The translations under genes and the position numbers were made by a program. 8,899 bases of DNA, taken from the NCBI GenBank assembly GCA_014380705.1, contig JACMJI010000190.1:1-8899 (forward strand), written 5' to 3'. The stretch's first letter is position 1, and every line of letters starts with the position of its first letter. The DNA comes from Gorillibacterium sp. GTDB taxonomy: Bacteria > Bacillota > Bacilli > Paenibacillales > NBRC-103111. A model generated the notes under the pieces. That model ran no database searches. It was not told where the DNA came from and saw only the letters and a program-made list of their open reading frames with translations. Positions 1 to 5,224 of this stretch are shown here, piece by piece.

Positions 1-116
1 CCAGTCTAGGCGCCGACTATATCCTCCGAGGCTTGGAAAGGAATCCGGCGACAAGCGGACGGTTCACCTCGAGCTTTACCAAGAATTATCGCCGTTATCG
101 CAACCCGAACATCTAA
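1..116 (+). CDS. 3' end of an unidentified protein (partial)
   Basis: Reading from base 3, an open frame runs to a TAA at 114-116 and gives about 37 residues, starting SLGADYILRGLERN and ending NYRRYRNPNI. The tail is strongly basic and aromatic, and third codon positions are GC-rich, which looks like real coding sequence. The start lies outside the window. I do not recognise the family. In Bacillus subtilis the neighbours of ytrH/ytrI are nrnA and dnaE, but this tail does not resemble the end of either as I know them. The gene lies about 100 bases upstream of ytrH on the same strand. It could be the preceding gene of the same transcript or an independent unit. A minus-strand frame is also open here, so the call is tentative. 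Confidence 0.45.
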   Translation, partial: SLGADYILRGLERNPATSGRFTSSFTKNYRRYRNPNI

Positions 117-220
117 ATCGGCGGATATTCTAAAATCTGCTCTCCAAGCATATACATGTTTTGAGCCTGTCCAGTCTGAATTGGCATTCGCAGGCAACCT
201 GACTGCGGGAAGGTGTAGCT

Positions 221-556
221 TTGAATGCGTTTCTGGTCAAATGGGCTCTAGATTTCTTCATCGCCTTTGGCTTTGTTCTGGGTGGTAGCCTCCTTGCAGG
301 GATCGGGTCGGTGCTGCTGCTCCAGCCTCCGGCAAGTGCCATGGAGTCCGTTGCCGCCAATATTAAAATATGGGCGATGATCGCAGCGGCAGGAGGAAAT
401 ATTGATCCTATTCAGGTCATCGAGGCATATTTTCAAGAGGGATACCTCTCCCCGGCAATCAAACACATTCTATGCTTTGTTAGCTCTTTTATCGGCGCAC
501 AGCTAGGCTACACTCTTGTACACTGGATATGCGGTGGGCCAGGTGGGAGGACATGA
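221..556 (+). CDS. ytrH: Sporulation membrane protein YtrH
   Basis: This encodes a 111-residue integral membrane protein. Hydrophobic segments lie at about 6-34, 46-60 and 79-103. The family-typical stretches AFGFVLGGSL near the N-terminus, NIKIWAMIAAAGG in the middle and SFIGAQLGY near the C-terminus are all present. YtrH is known in B. subtilis as a sigma-E-controlled mother-cell protein needed for efficient sporulation, but its biochemical role is unknown. The start is a TTG at 221. It is chosen because GGGAAGGTG at 207-215 sits at ideal distance and no better start exists. The stop TGA (554-556) overlaps the ATG of ytrI, so translation is coupled. A weak sporulation-type -10 candidate (CATATACAT, 149-157) lies upstream, with a GATATT at 124-129, but the spacing of about 19 bases is longer than usual for sigma-E. 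Confidence 0.88.
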   Translation: MNAFLVKWALDFFIAFGFVLGGSLLAGIGSVLLLQPPASAMESVAANIKIWAMIAAAGGNIDPIQVIEAYFQEGYLSPAIKHILCFVSSFIGAQLGYTLVHWICGGPGGRT

Positions 557-1059
557 GGGTCCCCCAATTTAATCGATATCGGGGCTGGCTCTATGGAATC
601 GCCTTATTTATAACAGGGGGTATATGCGGAAGTGCGGTATTTATGAGCATCCATCAGAATAATTTCACCCTGCTCGCTATTGAGAATGAAACCCTGCACA
701 TCGAGCTTGAGCAAGCACATACTGACATCGTAGCGTTATCCGGACATCGCAATAAACAGCAGATGATCAGTCAGGTAAAGGTAATGGTAGACCAGACAGA
801 CAGTGCCCTCGATGATCTTGTAGAGAATGCTCTGCGCAGAGCGATCCACAGGGATATGGAGGTGGCCATAGGTAAGCCCCTTATCGCTGTTAAAGCCGCT
901 CCCCAGGTTTTTATCCAACTCGTAGATGGCAAGATATATACAGGTATTCGTGAGAAAGACTACAGGATCAGGGTTCAATCGCTTATTGTCATCCAGTCCG
1001 AGCTTACCGTTTGGATCACTGTAAAGGAATATATAGCACCCTCAGCTGTCGGACCCTGA
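553..1059 (+). CDS. ytrI: Sporulation membrane protein YtrI
   Basis: This encodes a 168-residue protein with one N-terminal membrane anchor (about 11-32, GWLYGIALFITGGICGS). A charged, probably coiled-coil segment follows (about 38-65), then a soluble alpha/beta domain that presumably lies outside the mother-cell membrane. This architecture and the position directly behind ytrH identify it as YtrI, the partner of YtrH in sporulation. The start at 553 shares ATGA with the ytrH stop. The GGTGGGAGG just before it is very close, but its AGGTG part is at normal distance. An in-frame ATG at 529 would add eight residues but has no ribosome binding site. The pair is probably one transcript. The separation from nrnA/dnaE and the convergent ytoI differ from the B. 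subtilis arrangement as I remember it. Confidence 0.82.
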   Translation: MRVPQFNRYRGWLYGIALFITGGICGSAVFMSIHQNNFTLLAIENETLHIELEQAHTDIVALSGHRNKQQMISQVKVMVDQTDSALDDLVENALRRAIHRDMEVAIGKPLIAVKAAPQVFIQLVDGKIYTGIREKDYRIRVQSLIVIQSELTVWITVKEYIAPSAVGP

Positions 1060-1100
1060 ATGTTTACAAACACTTACTTAGTCACCGAATGTTAAACCAA

Positions 1101-1142
1101 CAATCGCCGCTCGCTTCCCATATCGGAAACGAGCGGCGATTG
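1101..1142. terminator. Strong hairpin between convergent ytrI and ytoI
   Basis: CAATCGCCGCTCG (1101-1113) pairs perfectly with CGAGCGGCGATTG (1130-1142). After one mismatch, TTCC/GGAA extends the stem to a six-base loop. It lies 41 bases after the ytrI stop and about 100 bases beyond the ytoI stop, the expected place for a shared terminator. Neither side has a good T-run, so it may work as a Rho-independent terminator only weakly, or act as an mRNA 3' stabiliser. The rest of 1060-1242 shows only a minor CTTCGT/ACGAAG hairpin near 1177-1195. Confidence 0.55.
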
Positions 1143-1242
1143 ATTATCGGCAAGTACATCAAGCTCAATAATTCTTCTTCGTTTGCATGACGAAGCGCAT
1201 CTATTCTTGATAGCGAGTTTGTCCCCCAACCCCAACCCATAC

Positions 1243-2577
1243 TCACAAATCATCAAATACATGTGCCGTGATCAGGGCCTTGGCCACAAGCCGGTCCTCT
1301 GAATGCATCGTCACTTCTATTTTGGCAAACTTGCGACTCACTTCTAAAATGCTTGGTTGGATTATGATTTCACTCTCCATCTGTACGGGGTGTAGGAAAT
1401 ATGTGGAGATGTTGTCGATGACAATGTCTCCTTTTTTATTCCTCTCGGAAACCCGGTAGGCTGCCTGAGTCAATAGCGTGGTCAACACACCTGACGATAC
1501 GGTTCCAAGCTGATTAGTCATCTGCGGCGACATCTTCCCCCGAAAAGCTACGAGGTCGTCGTCCCCAGTAAATTCAGAAAAACTCGCCCAGATCTGATCA
1601 TCAAAGGTTTCTCCAATCTGTGGCTGTCTTTGGATGTACTGCAGTACCTTAAGGACTTCACTTCTGCTGACGCTCCCCAGCAGCTTTCTCCCGGTATCAA
1701 CCACCGGAAGCATATCGATTCCTTCCCACATCATCAGGTGTGCTGCAGATGCAACGGAAGTTCGCAAATGAATCGTGACCGGATTGCGGGTCATGTATTT
1801 CTCTACCGTTTGGTCAGGTGCAACGTTCTCCACATCCTTGGCCGTAACCATACCAATAACTCGGTTCCATTCATCGACAACAGGGAAACGATCAAATCCA
1901 GCTGTATCCGCTAGTTTGCGCCAGTCTGCTGCCGTACTGCTTATCTTGAGTGTATAAAGCTTGGTGCGACCGATAACATCCTCTACCAGCATGATCTTCT
2001 TCTTGATCATTCGGTCATAGATCGCTCTGTTGATCATGGACGCGACTGTAAAGGTATCGAAAGCACTGGAGATGATCGGCAGACCTAGACTATCCGCAAG
2101 CCGTTTGACTTCCGCATTGGTATCAAAGCCCCCAGTTATTAGCACAGCGGCTCCATTCTGCAGTGCACCCTTATGAGCGGTTTCCCGATTCCCCACAATG
2201 AGTAGACTGCCTGCATCAATATACCTGAGCATAGCCACTTGCTCCATAGCACCGATAACAAATTTATTGAGCAATTTATGAAGACCTCTAGCGCCCCCCA
2301 GCACCTCTCCGTTAACAATATTGACTACCTCGTGAAAAGTAAGCTTGTCAATATTCTTCTGCTTCTTCTCGATCCTTACCGTTCCGATTCGTTCTTTGGT
2401 ACTGACAATTCCTTTGTTCTCTGCTTCCTTAATCGCACGATAGGCGGTTCCTTCGCTGACATCAAGATCTTTGGCGATCTTTCTCACGGAAATATGACTT
2501 CCTACTCGCAAGCTTTCAATATGCCTTAGTATTTGTTCATGTTTGGTTAATGAAATTTCGTTCTCAAAGGAATCCAT
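1243..2577 (-). CDS. ytoI: YtoI: HTH, DRTGG, twin CBS and hotdog domain regulator-like protein
   Basis: This encodes a 444-residue cytoplasmic protein matching YtoI (about 439 residues in B. subtilis). Domains in order are: a winged-HTH of GntR-like type (about 10-70, with SEGTAYRAIKEAE as the recognition region); a DRTGG domain (about 75-190); two CBS motifs that normally bind adenine nucleotides (about 197-250, FPVVDEWNRVIGMVT, and 258-312, LPVVDTGRKLLGSVS); and a C-terminal hotdog thioesterase-like domain (about 330-443). This combination suggests a ligand-responsive DNA-binding protein, but no target or ligand is established to my knowledge. The frame extends upstream to 2730. The start at 2577 is chosen because GGAAAGGT lies nine bases before it, the alignment to the family begins there, and the upstream extension would run through the promoter. 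It is transcribed away from the YjcZ-family gene and is probably monocistronic. Confidence 0.9.
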   Translation of the reverse strand: MDSFENEISLTKHEQILRHIESLRVGSHISVRKIAKDLDVSEGTAYRAIKEAENKGIVSTKERIGTVRIEKKQKNIDKLTFHEVVNIVNGEVLGGARGLHKLLNKFVIGAMEQVAMLRYIDAGSLLIVGNRETAHKGALQNGAAVLITGGFDTNAEVKRLADSLGLPIISSAFDTFTVASMINRAIYDRMIKKKIMLVEDVIGRTKLYTLKISSTAADWRKLADTAGFDRFPVVDEWNRVIGMVTAKDVENVAPDQTVEKYMTRNPVTIHLRTSVASAAHLMMWEGIDMLPVVDTGRKLLGSVSRSEVLKVLQYIQRQPQIGETFDDQIWASFSEFTGDDDLVAFRGKMSPQMTNQLGTVSSGVLTTLLTQAAYRVSERNKKGDIVIDNISTYFLHPVQMESEIIIQPSILEVSRKFAKIEVTMHSEDRLVAKALITAHVFDDL

Positions 2578-2601
2578 GTGTTTCAACCTTTCCGTTTCAC
2601 C

Positions 2602-2616
2602 TGTACTAATCTGTAC
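2602..2616. promoter_or_regulatory. Candidate operator at the ytoI transcription start
   Basis: The plus strand reads TGTAC-TAATCT-GTAC. It is part of a direct repeat, CTGTACTA-AT-CTGTACTA (2601-2618), with a period of ten bases, one helical turn. It sits four bases downstream of the ytoI -10 box, over the expected transcription start, as a repressor site would. A near-identical 15-base motif lies before the YjcZ-family gene (2966-2980). The bound protein is unknown; YtoI itself, which carries an HTH, is a candidate by inference only. Confidence 0.4.
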
Positions 2617-2620
2617 TATG

Positions 2621-2650
2621 ATTATAATACCTTCTTGGGCTTGTCCACAA
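2621..2650 (-). promoter_or_regulatory. Candidate sigma-A promoter of ytoI
   Basis: On the minus strand a perfect TATAAT (2621-2626) lies 44 bases before the ytoI start. Possible -35 boxes are TGGACA (2642-2647, five of six matches but a short 15-base spacer) or TTGTGG (2645-2650, 18-base spacer). The region further upstream is A/T-rich with a run of seven T on the minus strand (complement of AAAAAAA near 2662-2668). Confidence 0.5.
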
Positions 2651-2747
2651 ACAATATATCGAAAAAAACATAAATTTTTGAAGACTTTGTAATAGCGGAA
2701 TGTACCTCCAACCCCGAAATCAAATTGCACCTTTGAACGAAAAGAAG

Positions 2748-2775
2748 GAATCCAGCGCTGGAAGGCACCGGATTC
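2748..2775 (-). terminator. Probable terminator of the YjcZ-family gene
   Basis: On the minus strand GAATCC and GGATTC close a hairpin with a 16-base interior that also contains the palindrome TCCAGCGCTGGA. It is followed by CTTCTTTTCG, a moderately T-rich tail. It lies about 20 bases after the stop of the 45-residue gene and before the ytoI promoter, so it would separate the two. The stem is short, hence the modest confidence. Confidence 0.4.
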
Positions 2776-2793
2776 ATCTCAATAACTGTTTTC

Positions 2794-2931
2794 TTAGATA
2801 AAAGCTTTAAGAATAATGACAAGTAGGATATACAGAACAAGCACTATCCCGATCCCAGTTCCGTAGCCACCTACAACAGGAGTAACAGCACAAGGACCAC
2901 ATCCACCACCATAACCACCATAATAGGACAT
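2794..2931 (-). CDS. YjcZ-family sporulation mini-protein
   Basis: This encodes a 45-residue protein. The N-terminal half is rich in Gly, Tyr and Cys (MSYYGGYGGGCGPCAVTPVV). The C-terminal half is a single hydrophobic helix (about 26-43, IGIVLVLYILLVIILKAF). This is the hallmark of the tiny YjcZ/sporulation transmembrane family found in many copies in Bacillales and usually expressed late in the mother cell. Its function is unknown, but a coat or membrane association is usual. The ribosome binding site AAAGGAG lies eight bases before the ATG. It sits 54 bases behind the GNAT gene. A sporulation-like -10 inside the end of that gene and a palindrome between them suggest its own promoter. Confidence 0.85.
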   Translation of the reverse strand: MSYYGGYGGGCGPCAVTPVVGGYGTGIGIVLVLYILLVIILKAFI

Positions 2932-2962
2932 TGATTATTCTCCTTTCGAGCTAAGCGATTTG

Positions 2963-2984
2963 TTGTGTACGAATCAGTACACAA
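2963..2984. promoter_or_regulatory. Perfect palindrome before the YjcZ-family gene, candidate operator
   Basis: TTGTGTAC and GTACACAA form a perfect 8-base inverted repeat around the six-base centre GAATCA. No T-run follows on either strand, so a terminator for the upstream GNAT gene is less likely than a protein-binding site. It overlaps the transcription start expected from the -10 at 2987-2995. Its core TGTAC-GAATCA-GTAC matches the motif at the ytoI start in 13 of 15 positions. Confidence 0.45.
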
Positions 2985-2985
2985 T

Positions 2986-3498
2986 CTATATTATGGCGGA
3001 ATGCTGGAAAGGATTGTACGGTTGCCCCGGGTACTGATCGCCCGGTTTTCGAAGAACCTTATTTAAATGGTAACACCCAACCTCCTCAGCATAACGAATA
3101 GGAACATAACCTCGTTTTGCATAGAACAGTTGGGCCTTTGGATTTACCGCGTCGACAAATAAGTTAGAAATCACGCAGCCACCCGCCCGTGCGTCTGCTT
3201 CGGCCTTCTCCATTAGCGCACTTCCCCAGCCTTTTCCCTGAAGCTCCTTACTCACCGCCAGCATATCGACCCATAGAGCCGAGTCCACCTTTACAGTAGC
3301 CAAAAAGCCTCCAACTCGCGTTTTCCCTGAGGGGGTAGTCATCTCAGCGATATACACCCTTCCCCGATTAATTCTGGCTCTGATCTCGTTTAGATCCGTA
3401 GTTACACCTGGAAAAGAATAATGAACAAACGGGAGCAGTTCTTTTCTAACCAGCCCCAAGATTTCCTTATCATCTTCCGGAACCCTTTTCCGAATCAT
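2986..3498 (-). CDS. GNAT-family N-acetyltransferase
   Basis: This encodes a 170-residue soluble enzyme of the GCN5-related acetyltransferase fold, which transfers the acetyl group of acetyl-CoA to an amine. Motif A is clear at about 79-95: strand LWVDMLAVSKE followed by LQGKGWGSALMEKAE, with the pyrophosphate-binding QGKGWG at 87-92. The following FVDAVNPKAQLFYAKRGY (about 114-131) is the typical motif B region. The substrate cannot be read from the sequence. The start at 3498 is chosen because GAGGAGG stands just before it (GAGGAGGCGGCACC-ATG). An in-frame ATG at 3594 would add 32 residues with no binding site and no family similarity. The last codons contain the -10 of the next gene. The C-terminal 20 residues (after VLRKPGD) are a Pro/Tyr/Gln-rich tail beyond the domain. 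Confidence 0.85.
   Translation of the reverse strand: MIRKRVPEDDKEILGLVRKELLPFVHYSFPGVTTDLNEIRARINRGRVYIAEMTTPSGKTRVGGFLATVKVDSALWVDMLAVSKELQGKGWGSALMEKAEADARAGGCVISNLFVDAVNPKAQLFYAKRGYVPIRYAEEVGCYHLNKVLRKPGDQYPGQPYNPFQHSAII
2987..2995 (-). promoter_or_regulatory. Sigma-K-like -10 of the YjcZ-family gene
   Basis: CATAATATA on the minus strand matches the sigma-K -10 pattern CATANNNTA fully. It lies 55 bases before the ATG, inside the last codons of the GNAT gene. I found no convincing AC-type -35 at 16-17 bases, so the assignment rests on the -10 and on what is known of this family's late mother-cell expression. Confidence 0.35.
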
Positions 3499-3641
3499 GG
3501 TGCCGCCTCCTCTATGCACCAGGCGAAGCTTTACCCCGCATGCGCTACTATAGTTTATCCATAATAAGGCGTCTCGCCATTCCACCATCCGCACATTTTT
3601 TGCCCGATTGTGCTTGTATCCAAGCAGGATGATTCTATTAC

Positions 3642-3650
3642 CATATTATG
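3642..3650. promoter_or_regulatory. Weak promoter candidate in the divergent GNAT / GGGF-protein spacer
   Basis: The 179-base spacer 3499-3677 must drive both genes. CATATTATG resembles a sporulation -10 on the plus strand and reads CATAATATG on the minus strand, so either direction could use it. No -35 is convincing. Nothing else stands out in the spacer apart from the strong AGGAGGTG (3667-3674). Confidence 0.2.
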
Positions 3651-3677
3651 AGATTAGTCTGGTGCTAGGAGGTGCTT

Positions 3678-4049
3678 ATGTTGATACAATCTACAGTAAA
3701 GAAAGAAGAGGCTCAAAAATTACTCGGCCAAACCATCTATGCTTTGAAGAAAGACGGGACGGTTGCTACGGGTAAGCTTGTCCGTATTCAGGGCAGCAAG
3801 CTTCATTTAGCCGTTGGTAAAGGTAAGAAAGCCTCCACGAAAGCGATCATTCCACTCGTCTTGTTTGATCTTCTAGCTATCGGAACCGCTCCTTATGCAT
3901 ATGGAGGCTACGGACCGTTCGGCGGAGGATTTGGTGGAGGGTTCGGCGGAGGGTTCGGTGGAGGATTTGGCGGAGGATTTGGTGGGGGATTCGGTGGAGG
4001 GTTCGGTGGAGGATTTGGCGGGGGATTCGGTGGTCCGTTCTTCTTCTAA
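3678..4049 (+). CDS. Small beta-domain protein with C-terminal GGGF repeats
   Basis: This encodes a 123-residue protein of two unlike parts. Residues 1-55 are basic and look like a small beta-barrel (Sm/KOW-like pattern, GQTIYALKKDGTVATGKLVR then GSKLHLAVG). A hydrophobic link (IIPLVLFDLLAIGTAPYAYGGYGPF) leads into nine identical GGGF units and the end GGPFFF. The Gly/Phe tail resembles low-complexity segments of spore-coat or surface proteins, and the surroundings are sporulation genes. A coat-associated role is therefore a reasonable guess, not shown. Start ATG 3678 has AGGAGG five bases upstream; a GTG at 3672 lies inside that site and is rejected. The gene stands alone between a divergent promoter region and a strong terminator. 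I do not know a named homologue. Confidence 0.8.
   Translation: MLIQSTVKKEEAQKLLGQTIYALKKDGTVATGKLVRIQGSKLHLAVGKGKKASTKAIIPLVLFDLLAIGTAPYAYGGYGPFGGGFGGGFGGGFGGGFGGGFGGGFGGGFGGGFGGGFGGPFFF
3921..4028 (+). repeat. Nine tandem 12-base units encoding GGGF
   Basis: Nine in-frame 12-mers follow one another without interruption. They vary only at third codon positions: GGC/GGT, GGA/GGG, GGA/GGG and TTT/TTC. The protein repeat is therefore perfect while the DNA has drifted. This suggests expansion by slippage or unequal exchange, then selection on the protein. Copy number is likely to differ between strains. Confidence 0.95.
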
Positions 4050-4085
4050 AGTGCGAAATAACGATTCTTTATTCCAACGATAAAA

Positions 4086-4143
4086 ATGCAGATCGTTTCT
4101 ATCAACTCCTGTTGATTGAAACGGTCTGCATTCTGTTTTTTCT
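4086..4143. terminator. Bidirectional Rho-independent terminator
   Basis: ATGCAGA-T-CGTTTC-T-ATCAAC (4086-4107) pairs with GTTGAT-T-GAAACG-G-TCTGCAT (4112-4131). That gives 19 base pairs plus one G-T wobble and one T-T mismatch around a TCCT loop. On the plus strand it is followed by TCTGTTTTTTCTCC. On the minus strand it is followed by TTTTTATCG. It therefore ends both the GGGF-protein gene and the converging methyltransferase-like gene. Confidence 0.93.
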
Positions 4144-4163
4144 CCTAGTATCATTCATTTATA

Positions 4164-4763
4164 TCAGTAGTATCTAGGCACCTTTTGTTTGTAGCTCATA
4201 TATTCCTCACCGAACATGAGGAGAAGATGCTTTTCTTCTTGGAGAACCAGAAGATGAAAAACGATAACATTTAATAAGAGGACAAAGAGGGTCCAGAGGT
4301 TGGCGTAGGATACAAAGGAACCAAGAAACATGAAATAGAACCCTACAAAAGCAGGATTGCGGCTAACTTGATAGATTCCATCCGTTATTAGGGTAGTCTT
4401 GGTCTGCTTATCTATCCCTACTCTCCAAGAGTTTTTCATGTAAATAACTGCAGAAATAAACAGGCATACTCCTAAAACTGTTAATCCTAACCCCAAAAAG
4501 GATATATAGCTATTCGAAAAGAAGGAATCTACAATTGTGGAAATTTGACTATGATATAAAATTTCAAATATCCAGGTTACTACCCAAAGGGAGCTTGATA
4601 TTCTTACCAATAATTCAATCCTGAATAGGGAAAAATCCTTTGAACCTTTAGCCAAGACATCCACTTTGATGTTATTCCTCTTCTTTACCCATAAAATTTT
4701 GAAAATATAACTGAATACAAACAAAAGCAGCAGCAATAAAGAAATCCAATCAGTTACACTCAA
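4164..4763 (-). CDS. Isoprenylcysteine carboxyl methyltransferase (ICMT)/phospholipid methyltransferase-like membrane protein
   Basis: This encodes a 199-residue protein with about five hydrophobic segments (roughly 5-25, 52-68, 87-108, 137-152, 155-173). The C-terminal signature is DGIYQVSRNPAFVGFYFMF (about 128-146), then LQEEKHLLLMFGEEYMSYK and VPRYY. This is the conserved SAM-binding core of the ICMT/PEMT superfamily of integral membrane methyltransferases. Bacterial members methylate unknown lipids or small molecules. TTG 4763 is preferred because AGGAGATGATC stands eight bases upstream. An ATG at 4793 lacks a binding site and would lie at or before the expected transcription start. The gene is visibly more AT-rich than its neighbours, stands alone between two hairpins and has no pathway link to the spore genes. 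It may be a horizontally acquired cassette. Confidence 0.8.
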   Translation of the reverse strand: MSVTDWISLLLLLLFVFSYIFKILWVKKRNNIKVDVLAKGSKDFSLFRIELLVRISSSLWVVTWIFEILYHSQISTIVDSFFSNSYISFLGLGLTVLGVCLFISAVIYMKNSWRVGIDKQTKTTLITDGIYQVSRNPAFVGFYFMFLGSFVSYANLWTLFVLLLNVIVFHLLVLQEEKHLLLMFGEEYMSYKQKVPRYY

Positions 4764-4796
4764 GTGATCATCTCCTACTAGATAAGTTAACATATG

Positions 4797-4826
4797 AATA
4801 TATGCTCATGTATTAACTTACAACAA
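4797..4826 (-). promoter_or_regulatory. Candidate promoter of the ICMT-like gene
   Basis: On the minus strand TATATT (4797-4802) could be a -10. TTGTTG (4821-4826, 18-base spacer) or TTGTAA (4818-4823, 15-base spacer) could be the -35. Transcription would begin near 4790 and leave a leader of under 30 bases before the TTG start at 4763, which supports that start. The -35 overlaps the edge of the perfect hairpin next to it. Confidence 0.35.
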
Positions 4827-4866
4827 TAGGTGAATGAGATCAAGAAAAATCTCATTCACCTATTGT
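4823..4866. terminator. Perfect 18-base inverted repeat after the GerP-like operon
   Basis: ACAATAGGTGAATGAGAT (4823-4840) and ATCTCATTCACCTATTGT (4849-4866) are exact reverse complements around an 8-base loop, CAAGAAAA. It begins 22 bases beyond the last stop of the seven-gene minus-strand operon, so termination of that operon is the simplest role. No proper T-run follows on the minus strand (TGTAAGTTAATAC). It may act as a weak terminator or an mRNA 3' stabiliser. Confidence 0.6.
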
Positions 4867-4888
4867 GGCCCTATCTGTTTATCGCTGT

Positions 4889-5218
4889 TTATTCTTTATT
4901 TTGCTCATTTTCATCAGATGCAGATGGGTTGGGGGACGTGGAGGCTTCCGCCATCCAGTTTTTTATCCACTCTGGAATGTCGTAATCCAGCTGTGGATGA
5001 TCAAGTTCATCCGGAAGCGAGGTCTCATGTAAAAAGGATCGAGCCCCGCTAAAACGGTTTTCATCGCCATGAACGGACCCAAAGCCTTGGTTATGGGTTT
5101 TACGGCTGGTAAAGCCAATAGGCAAGTTATTGCCCAAATTGACACATGAGGAGCCCTCTACACTGCCGATACGAATGTTCCCAATGATAAAAGTAGGAGA
5201 AAGGAAGCTGCCTGCCAT
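4889..5218 (-). CDS. GerPA/GerPF-like spore protein
   Basis: This encodes a 109-residue protein. The first 60 residues follow the GerPA/GerPF pattern: a beta strand FIIGNIRIGSV, then SSCVNLGNNLPIGF, then QGFGSVHGDENRFSG, comparable to the GSGSGNTGD..N segment of GerPF. Known GerP proteins are made in the mother cell and are needed for germinants to pass the spore coat. The C-terminal part (60-109) is acidic and polar with a short amphipathic helix IPEWIKNWMAEAS and is not part of the usual family. ATG 5218 has AAGGAGG eleven bases upstream. It is the last gene of the operon, six bases after the GerPC-like gene and before the perfect hairpin. Family assignment is by motif only. Confidence 0.68.
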   Translation of the reverse strand: MAGSFLSPTFIIGNIRIGSVEGSSCVNLGNNLPIGFTSRKTHNQGFGSVHGDENRFSGARSFLHETSLPDELDHPQLDYDIPEWIKNWMAEASTSPNPSASDENEQNKE

Positions 5219-5224
5219 CCTTAG

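Noticed and set aside
6..197. Minus-strand frame of 63 residues at the left end
   Set aside because: It has no binding site and no family resemblance, and it competes with the better-looking plus-strand C-terminal fragment.
1633..1652. Further GTAC-N4-GTAC inside ytoI (ATGTACTGCAGTACC)
   Set aside because: It lies within coding sequence, has a different spacing and lacks the AATC centre, so it is not counted as another copy of the operator-like motif.
2578..2730. N-terminal extension of ytoI by 51 residues
   Set aside because: It would translate the perfect TATAAT promoter region. The family alignment and a good binding site both place the start at 2577.
3499..3594. N-terminal extension of the GNAT protein by 32 residues
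   Set aside because: The extension has no binding site and no domain similarity, while GAGGAGG precedes the ATG at 3498.
3873..4154. Minus-strand and second plus-strand frames with Ser/Thr/Pro/Glu or Glu/Asp/Gly repeats
   Set aside because: They are shadows of the 12-base GGGF repeat. A 12-base period keeps all frames open, the start sites lack ribosome binding sites, and the minus-strand frame runs through the terminator.
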